In this document: positions 57,859-64,000 of the stretch, one piece after another
How the letters are laid out: every line of letters begins with the position of its first letter
How positions within the stretch are numbered: the stretch's first letter is position 1
From: Dehalococcoidia bacterium
GTDB lineage: Bacteria > Chloroflexota > Dehalococcoidia > Lucifugimonadales > VXLM01
Direction: 5' to 3'
Assembly (NCBI GenBank): GCA_009841605.1
Contig: VXLM01000054.1
Span: 42,998-106,997, forward strand
DNA: 64,000 nucleotides
Translations under genes and position numbers: made by a program
Notes under the pieces: generated by a model
What the model was told of the DNA's origin: nothing
Databases searched by the model: none
Seen by the model: only the letters and a program-made list of their open reading frames with translations

Positions 57859-58155
57859 CTACAGCTTGACGACGAGCGCCCGCAGAATGTCCTCGGAGGA
57901 CTTGAGGTACCTGTCGAGGTCCTGGGCCATGCCCACGTCAATTTTGAAGGTCGTGAGGGAGTAGTTGCCCTCCATGAACTTCTTGATGGGATAGGCGAAG
58001 CGCTTGAGGCCCCAGATATCCCGCTCCTTGATCTCGCCGCCCCGCTCGGTAATCCAACCGTCGACCCGGTCGAGGATGCCGGTGAGCTCGTCCTCGGTCG
58101 CCTCGGGGCTGAGGATTATTACCATTTCATAGTCTCTGACACGCTGGGCTACCAC
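57859..58155 (-). CDS. rpsF: 30S ribosomal protein S6
   Basis: RDYEMVIILSPEATEDELTGILDRV...IWGLKRFAYPIKKFMEGNY. Confidence 0.96.
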   Translation of the reverse strand: MVAQRVRDYEMVIILSPEATEDELTGILDRVDGWITERGGEIKERDIWGLKRFAYPIKKFMEGNYSLTTFKIDVGMAQDLDRYLKSSEDILRALVVKL

Positions 58156-58343
58156 GTCATCTCCTGCCGCAATGGGACTCTATACAAAATGCACAGATAG
58201 GAATTATAGCACGGTCATACTGTGAACGGACAGTAGTATTTCAGCGGGTTCGCAGGGTAATCGGAAGGGAACGGTACTTCGTACTGCGTCGAGGGCGGGA
58301 GCAAGATGCGCCTGGCGACAAGACTGGTGAGGGGCTGCTTCCT

Positions 58344-58370
58344 GGGACATTGCGGGACATTTTGTAACTT
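58344..58370 (-). repeat. 10-bp-phased repeat array (minus strand), AAGTTAC/ATGTCCC/ATGTCCC
   Basis: AAGTTACaaa ATGTCCCgca ATGTCCC on the complement. Confidence 0.65.
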
Positions 58371-58499
58371 TTCAGGGAGTGTTGTATTGCGGCGGTATAC
58401 CCGTCGTGCGAGTAGAGTAAAACATATGTCCGTATATGTCAAGGCCGATTTCTTCTGTGCAGCTCTTTAGAGTTGATGGGACGGACATCCCCACCCCGA

Positions 58500-58525
58500 T
58501 GGATACTCGCCTTCGCGGGTATGAC
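58500..58525. repeat. Dispersed palindromic repeat TGGATACTCGCCTTCGCGGGTATGAC (inverted orientation)
   Basis: Member of the family at 915-940 with compensating arm changes. Confidence 0.75.
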
Positions 58526-58621
58526 GGTGTATGTGTGTGCAGGAGTCTGCAGGCAAGGATGCGGCGCGCGAGGCTGTACGCCATTCGGACGGCGTAGGTT
58601 TGTATAGCAAAGTGGAGACGC

Positions 58622-59914
58622 ATGGTCTCCGCTCTTGACCGTTGGGGTTATTCGGCATACCGTAAGGGTGTCATGAATGCCTTCTTCGTCATCATCCTCG
58701 TCGCCGTGCTGGTCGAGTTCCTGCTTGGTGTCGTTTCCAACCTCTTGAACCTGTCTGCGCTCAGACCCGAAGCGCCGGAGGGGCTGGAGGACGTGTACGA
58801 GCCTGAGAAGTACGCCAAGTCGCAGGAGTACACGAAGGTCAACACCGGGTTCGACCTGATTACCAGCACGTTCAAGCTGGCCCTGCTGTTGACCTTCTGG
58901 CTGTTCGGCGGCTTCAACTGGCTCGATCAGATCGTGCGCGACTGGGAATTCCACGTAATCCTGAGCGGCGTCGTGTACATAGGGCTGCTGGGGATTGCCT
59001 ACATAGTGATTAACCTGCCCTTCAGCATCTATAAGACGTTCGTGATCGAGGCGCAATTCGGGTTCAACAAGACGACGTGGGGCACGTTCGTCATGGACAG
59101 GGTGAAGGCGCTGGGGCTGGCGATCGTGCTGGGCGCTCCCCTGCTGGCGGCGGTCCTGGCGTTCTTCGAGTACGGAGGCGACTTCGCATGGCTCTATGCG
59201 TGGGTGGCCATCACCATAGTGATGCTGGCGATCCAGTTCATCGCGCCGACGTGGATCATGCCCCTGTTCAACAAGTTCACGCCATTGGAGCCGGGAGAAC
59301 TTCGGGACTCGATTCTCGATTACGCGAGATCGGTGAACTTCACGGTCAACAACATCATGGTGATGGACGGGTCGAAGCGTTCCAGCAAGTCGAACGCGTT
59401 CTTCACGGGATTCGGCAAGAACAAGCGCATCGCCCTGTTCGACACGCTCGTGGACAATCACACCGTTACCGAACTTGTGGCGGTGCTTGCGCATGAGATC
59501 GGGCACTACAAGAAGAAGCACATCATCCAGTCCATGGTCGTGAACGCTATCAACGGGCTGATCGTCTTCTTCCTGCTCTCCATCTTCCTGAGGAGTGAGG
59601 GACTGTTCGATGCCTTCTTCATGGATGAGATGTCGAAGTACGCGGGGCTGCTGTTCTTCGGCCTGCTGTATACGCCGGTCGACATCGTTCTGTCGATGGC
59701 AATGCAGTACGTGTCCCGCAGGCATGAGTACGAGGCGGACCGCTGGTCGGTCGAGACGTATGGCCGGCCCAACGATCTGTCCGGCAGCCTGAAGAAGCTC
59801 TCGCAGGACAACCTGTCGAACCTGGGGCCTCACCCCTTCTACGTATTCCTGAACTACACTCACCCGCCGCTGAAGGAACGGATACGGGCCATCGAGCGGC
59901 CCAGTACGTCGTGA
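58622..59914 (+). CDS. M48-family (Ste24/CAAX prenyl protease 1-like) metallopeptidase
   Basis: VAVLAHEIGHYKKKH (HExxH), N-terminal CAAX-peptidase-like TM region, EYEADRW. Confidence 0.93.
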   Translation: MVSALDRWGYSAYRKGVMNAFFVIILVAVLVEFLLGVVSNLLNLSALRPEAPEGLEDVYEPEKYAKSQEYTKVNTGFDLITSTFKLALLLTFWLFGGFNWLDQIVRDWEFHVILSGVVYIGLLGIAYIVINLPFSIYKTFVIEAQFGFNKTTWGTFVMDRVKALGLAIVLGAPLLAAVLAFFEYGGDFAWLYAWVAITIVMLAIQFIAPTWIMPLFNKFTPLEPGELRDSILDYARSVNFTVNNIMVMDGSKRSSKSNAFFTGFGKNKRIALFDTLVDNHTVTELVAVLAHEIGHYKKKHIIQSMVVNAINGLIVFFLLSIFLRSEGLFDAFFMDEMSKYAGLLFFGLLYTPVDIVLSMAMQYVSRRHEYEADRWSVETYGRPNDLSGSLKKLSQDNLSNLGPHPFYVFLNYTHPPLKERIRAIERPSTS

Positions 59915-59950
59915 GTCGGAACTTACCTAGTGAGTGTCAAAACAGGAAAT

Positions 59951-59990
59951 TCGTTCACCCTGAGCCTGTCGAAGGGATCACCACCAACGG
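59951..59990. repeat. Partial dispersed hairpin repeat, family of 23121-23183
   Basis: TCGTTCACCCTGAGCCTGTCGAAGGGATCACCACCAACGG. Confidence 0.65.
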
Positions 59991-60033
59991 ATTCCGCGGC
60001 CCATCAGTCACTCGCTAGCTTAGGAGGCCCAAC

Positions 60034-60816
60034 GTGCTGACGCAGGACCAGATCGACCACTACGAGGCGTTGGGGTTCCTCGTGCTTCGTGGACTGCTGT
60101 CCCAAGACGAGATGGACGAGCTTCGCGCGGCGTCGCTGAGCGTCATGCGTGACCTTCGCGGGGCAGACGAGTACCAGGCCGATGAGAACCAGTCCGTCCA
60201 GCCTTGGATGGAGCGTCACCCTGCCATGCGGGACCTGATCGACGACGAGCGGATTCACCAGATACCGGAGTCGCTGCTGGGGCCGGACTTCTGGCTGGAC
60301 GGGACGGAGGGACATCTGCGCGTCGGGGATACCCAATGGCATGGGGACGACGTACACGATGATGACCTGGGATGGGTGAAGGTGGCGATATACCTCGACC
60401 CGCTGACGAAGGAGGACGGGTGCCTCCGCGTGATTCCGGCGTCGAACCGGCGGCATGACCCCGACCATCTTTCGGTGCTCCGTGAAGGGAAATATGACCC
60501 GGACGGCCTGGTGTTCGGGATGCGGCCGGACGAGATCCCCTCGGTAGCGCTGGAGACGGAACCGGGGGACGTCCTGATATTCACGGAGGGGACCATACAC
60601 GGGGCATTTGGCGGAGGAGTCGGCAGGCACCAGATATGCGTGAGCTTCGTGGAGAACCCGAAGACGGAGCGGCACTTGAATCAGATAATGGCCTTCTACG
60701 GCAATAGTACATGGTCGCTCCGCCCGACCCGGAGCTACGTGGAAAGCGACAGGCCGCGAATACGCCGGATGGTGGAAAAGCCGCTCGAATGGGGATTCGA
60801 TATCCTCGAGTATTGA
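60034..60816 (+). CDS. Phytanoyl-CoA dioxygenase (PhyH)-family protein
   Basis: WHGDDVHDDDLGWVKVAIYLDPLTKEDGCLRVIPASNRR...GDVLIFTEGTIHGA. Confidence 0.88.
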   Translation: MLTQDQIDHYEALGFLVLRGLLSQDEMDELRAASLSVMRDLRGADEYQADENQSVQPWMERHPAMRDLIDDERIHQIPESLLGPDFWLDGTEGHLRVGDTQWHGDDVHDDDLGWVKVAIYLDPLTKEDGCLRVIPASNRRHDPDHLSVLREGKYDPDGLVFGMRPDEIPSVALETEPGDVLIFTEGTIHGAFGGGVGRHQICVSFVENPKTERHLNQIMAFYGNSTWSLRPTRSYVESDRPRIRRMVEKPLEWGFDILEY

Positions 60817-60852
60817 ATTCGACATGCGGATATAACGTACACATCGCACACA

Positions 60853-60881
60853 TTGAATATATCGAACGAATAGTATAGAAT
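60853..60881 (+). promoter_or_regulatory. Putative promoter (TTGAAT-N17-TAGAAT) of the VapBC-like pair
   Basis: 17 nt upstream of the antitoxin ATG; local AT-rich tract. Confidence 0.55.
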
Positions 60882-60898
60882 GAGTAGGGAGTGGCAGG

Positions 60899-61288
60899 AT
60901 GGAAGTCAATCCCAAGAAATACCTATCCATAAAAGAGGCGGCCGTTGCCTATAGGGTCAGCCGCACGAAGATACACCGGCTCGTCAAGAGCGGGGCCGTA
61001 CGCTCCGCCGACGATCCGCGCGATGACAGGATAACCCTAGTTAACGTCGACGACCTCGACAGCCGCTTCCATGGAGAGACCGTCATGGACATGAACAGCG
61101 CGGCCACCCTCGTAGGGGTTGCGACCGCGGACAAACTGGACAGGATGACCGCCATCCGTACTGGTGGGAGGGCTGGCGTTGGCAGCGACAGCACTGAGAT
61201 ACTCCGTGCGGAGAGAGAGTCACGCAGCAGCGAATTAGACGCGCGGTCGGCGGGCGCTATCCATTCCGAAGACGGAGACGGCAGGTGA
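60899..61288 (+). CDS. Excisionase/MerR-type HTH protein, probable antitoxin
   Basis: YLSIKEAAVAYRVSRTKIHRLVKSGAVRSADDPRDDRITLVNVDDL; GTGA overlap with PIN gene. Confidence 0.75.
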   Translation: MEVNPKKYLSIKEAAVAYRVSRTKIHRLVKSGAVRSADDPRDDRITLVNVDDLDSRFHGETVMDMNSAATLVGVATADKLDRMTAIRTGGRAGVGSDSTEILRAERESRSSELDARSAGAIHSEDGDGR

Positions 61289-61719
61289 CCGTCGTCGTCG
61301 ACGCCAACATCGCGGTGAAATGGGTCGCAGAGGAACTCGACAGCGCGGAGGCGGTATCCCTCTACCGTGACTGGACGGAGCGGGCCGAGTTGCTTATCGC
61401 ACCACCGATCTTTCGACCGGAAGTCACGAACGTGTTGCACCAGAAGATCCGGCGCGGAGAACTCGGTCTCGGCACTGCGATTGAGGCGCTGGATGCGATC
61501 ACTGACGCCGTATCCATTCACGAGCCTGCCGGTCTCTACACGGACGCGCTGTCGATAGCGCAAGCCATCGATGTGGGCGCGACGTACGACCCCCTCTACC
61601 TCGCACTGGCCGAAACCGAGCAGTGCGACCTTTGGACGGCGGACAAGCGATTCGTCGATTCGGTAGGATACAGGTCCTCGCGGGTCCGCTGGCTCGGCGA
61701 GTTATCGATGAAGGAGTAA
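61285..61719 (+). CDS. PIN-domain (VapC-like) toxin
   Basis: VVVDANIAVKWVAEELDS, FRPEVTNVL, GATYDPLYLALAE, LWTADKRFVDSV. Confidence 0.88.
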   Translation: MTVVVDANIAVKWVAEELDSAEAVSLYRDWTERAELLIAPPIFRPEVTNVLHQKIRRGELGLGTAIEALDAITDAVSIHEPAGLYTDALSIAQAIDVGATYDPLYLALAETEQCDLWTADKRFVDSVGYRSSRVRWLGELSMKE

Positions 61720-61728
61720 GGAGCAGAC

Positions 61729-62796
61729 GTGGACCGCGTACGATTGGCTGTTGTTGGGTGTGGGACGATCTCACGACTGAACGTGCCGGGGTACCTCCAA
61801 GACGACAGGTGCGAGATCGTCGCTCTTTGCGACCCCATCCGGGAGCGCGCGGAAGAGGCCGCTCTGGAATGGAGGATTTCGCCGGCCATCTACACCGACT
61901 ATGAAGAGGTGCTGGCCGATCCAAACGTCGATGCCGTTGAGCTTCTGACGCCGACGCACCTTCACGCCGACCAGATCATCACGGGGCTGGAGGCGGGCAA
62001 GCACGTATCGTGCCAGAAGCCCATCGCCGTCTCCATCCCTGAGGCGGATAGGATAGGCGCCGCCGTTGCACGGGCGAAGACGCTGTTCCGCATATCCGAG
62101 AATTTCCTGTATTACCCGCCCATCGTCAAGGCGAAGGAACTGCTCGACTCCGGGGCCATCGGCGATCCCAACATGGTGAGGATTCGCACGGTGATCGGCA
62201 GCTACGAGCTTACCGTGAACGACTATAACCTCGCCGATGGGGCCGTGGAGTGGCGGAGCGACGCCGCTCGGAATCCCGGAGGCAAGCTGTATGACGACGG
62301 AGTCCACAAGTACGCGACGGCGATGTACTGGGTAGGCGACTTCGAGAGCGTCTACGGCATCGTCACCAAGACGGACGACTTCACCATCGAGGCGCCGTGT
62401 TCCACGATGTGGCGTTTCAAGGACAAGAACTGTCTCGGAGTCATCGACTACGCTTTGGCGGACGAGATGCCGCTCCGCAGCAGGTACTACCCGATGGACG
62501 AGTTTTTCGAGATCGTTGGCCCAAAGGGCGTCATCTGGGTGACGCGATGTACCGGCGAGATGCTGGACATGCCCCCGGTGGTCCTGCACCGGGGCAGCGA
62601 ATCGACCGGCTTCGACGTGCCCATGGACTGGATCGAGGGCTTCAACGGCGCGGCCAGGGACTTCATCGACGGCATCATCTCTGGCGAGCAGCCGGCGATG
62701 GATTTCGACTTTGCCCGCAAGGTGCTTCAGGCGGCCTTGGGGGTGTATAGGTCGTCGGAGACGAACGCGCCGCTCGACCTGGCGACCATCAAGTGA
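61729..62796 (+). CDS. Gfo/Idh/MocA-family oxidoreductase
   Basis: RLAVVGCGTISRLNVPGY...LLTPTHLHADQIITGLEAGKHVSCQKPIA. Confidence 0.93.
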   Translation: MDRVRLAVVGCGTISRLNVPGYLQDDRCEIVALCDPIRERAEEAALEWRISPAIYTDYEEVLADPNVDAVELLTPTHLHADQIITGLEAGKHVSCQKPIAVSIPEADRIGAAVARAKTLFRISENFLYYPPIVKAKELLDSGAIGDPNMVRIRTVIGSYELTVNDYNLADGAVEWRSDAARNPGGKLYDDGVHKYATAMYWVGDFESVYGIVTKTDDFTIEAPCSTMWRFKDKNCLGVIDYALADEMPLRSRYYPMDEFFEIVGPKGVIWVTRCTGEMLDMPPVVLHRGSESTGFDVPMDWIEGFNGAARDFIDGIISGEQPAMDFDFARKVLQAALGVYRSSETNAPLDLATIK

Positions 62797-62849
62797 CCTA
62801 TTGGGTGCTCGCTTGACACCCGTAGCTAGCGCCGTCGATACTTGACCTT

Positions 62850-64000
62850 ATGAAGAGTCTGTGGTGGGTCTTCCTATTGGCGGTGTTGGTTCTGGCAGCA
62901 TGCGGTGGAGATGCCACCGACAGCGAACCGACTGCTACCGCCGAACCCGCGCCCACGCAGGCCGCGTCTCCGACGCCCGAACCAACCCCCACCCCTGAAC
63001 CTACGAGATCGGCGTCTACGCCTACTCCCTCCTCCGCCTCGGAGAACCCGATTCTGCCGACCGTGCCCGTCCCGCTTGACGAGCCAAATGTCGACAACAT
63101 AGCGGCTAGGAAGCTGGCGAGGGCGGGTGTCCGCACGAACCTGATCCGGGGACTGACCTTGGTGGCCCCGTTGGAGACCGTACTGGAACGGGAAATGGTG
63201 ACCTCGGACGAGTTCCGAGAGCTTATTTCCGAGGTATACGAAGGGCGCAGGGACAAGATCGAGGGTGACCAACTGCTCTACGAGACGCTCGGACTGATGA
63301 GACCTGGCGTGAACCTCTTCGACGTTCTCTTGACGTTCAGCACGGAGGGCACGCTTGGCTGGTTCGACCTAGAGAATGAGAGGCAGTACGTCGTACTGGA
63401 CTCAGACGAGCTCACACTCTCCCACGAGCGCACGTACGTCAACGAGTACGTGAACCACCTCCAGGCCGTCAATTTCGACATCAGATCGAAGTACGAAGCA
63501 ACCGAGGGCAACGACGACGCCAGGCTGGCGCTTCAAGCGATACTCGAAGGGGACTCGGCCATTGGCGAGTTCGTTTACACGAGCGAGCACTTCACCCCTG
63601 AAGAGCAAGAGGCGTCCATTCTCGAACCGAATGAGGCGTTTCGTGAGGCCCTGAACATGGCGCCCTACATCGCCATTCGCACCTTCGCGTTCCCCTTCGT
63701 GGAGGGCCTCAACTTCGCGGTGCAGCTGTTTCAAACGTCGGGCAACTGGTCGCTAATCAACCGGGCCATGGAAATGCCCCCCGTATCGACGGAACAGGTG
63801 CTCCACCTGGAGAAGTATGCGGCGGGTGAGATGCCCGTTGACGTAAAGATGCCCGACCTCGGTTTGGTCCTTGGGGACGAGTGGGAGCACGTTCGGACGG
63901 GCACACTTGGCGAGCTTTTCATCATGGCATGGCTGGAGACCGACTTCTCGCCGCAGGCGGCATCCATCGCCGCACAGGGCTGGGGAGGCGACGCATACTC
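62850..64000 (+). CDS. Lipoprotein with Thr/Pro-rich linker, truncated by window end
   Basis: MKSLWWVFLLAVLVLAACGGDATDSEPTATAEPAPTQ...; open frame to the window edge, not in the ORF track. Confidence 0.75.
   Translation, partial: MKSLWWVFLLAVLVLAACGGDATDSEPTATAEPAPTQAASPTPEPTPTPEPTRSASTPTPSSASENPILPTVPVPLDEPNVDNIAARKLARAGVRTNLIRGLTLVAPLETVLEREMVTSDEFRELISEVYEGRRDKIEGDQLLYETLGLMRPGVNLFDVLLTFSTEGTLGWFDLENERQYVVLDSDELTLSHERTYVNEYVNHLQAVNFDIRSKYEATEGNDDARLALQAILEGDSAIGEFVYTSEHFTPEEQEASILEPNEAFREALNMAPYIAIRTFAFPFVEGLNFAVQLFQTSGNWSLINRAMEMPPVSTEQVLHLEKYAAGEMPVDVKMPDLGLVLGDEWEHVRTGTLGELFIMAWLETDFSPQAASIAAQGWGGDAY

Noticed and set aside
58439-59863. 474-aa minus-strand ORF, longer than the sense ORF
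   Set aside because: Antisense artefact; the plus strand has the M48 HExxH motif (LAHEIGHYKKKH) and coherent TM segments, while the antisense product is charged low-complexity sequence.

Overview
This is a high-GC, gene-dense bacterial chromosomal window. Gene content and family flavour suggest Chloroflexota (SAR202/Dehalococcoidia-like), but that is inference only. Most of it is housekeeping: argS, purA, galU, tig-clpP-clpP-clpX, xseAB, efp, aroQ, recO, recR, ebfC, dnaX, ybeY, an AddAB-like plus SbcCD-like DNA-end-processing block, and rpsF-ssb-rpsR. Accessory content includes a cobalamin/4Fe-4S RdhA/QueG-like protein, HicBA and VapBC-like toxin-antitoxin pairs, a PLD nuclease with a winged-helix-like C-terminus, a three-module cohesin-like Thr/Pro-rich secreted protein, a Ser/Thr kinase-ATPase and a carbamoyltransferase module (SxtJ-like / NodU-CmcH / DUF5989-like). 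The third gene of that module is a 59-aa ORF absent from the supplied track. The most unusual unexplained signals are: (1) 10-bp-phased arrays of a 7-mer (ATGTTAC, ATGCAAC or ATGTCCC), each with its own core word, in five intergenic places, several with nearby sigma70-like promoters that have no obvious gene; (2) a perfect 26-bp palindrome at the predicted +1 of the purA transcript; (3) two copies of a ~122-bp MITE-like element with terminal inverted repeats. No rRNA, convincing tRNA or CRISPR array was seen. All family calls come from reading the translations; no database search was run.
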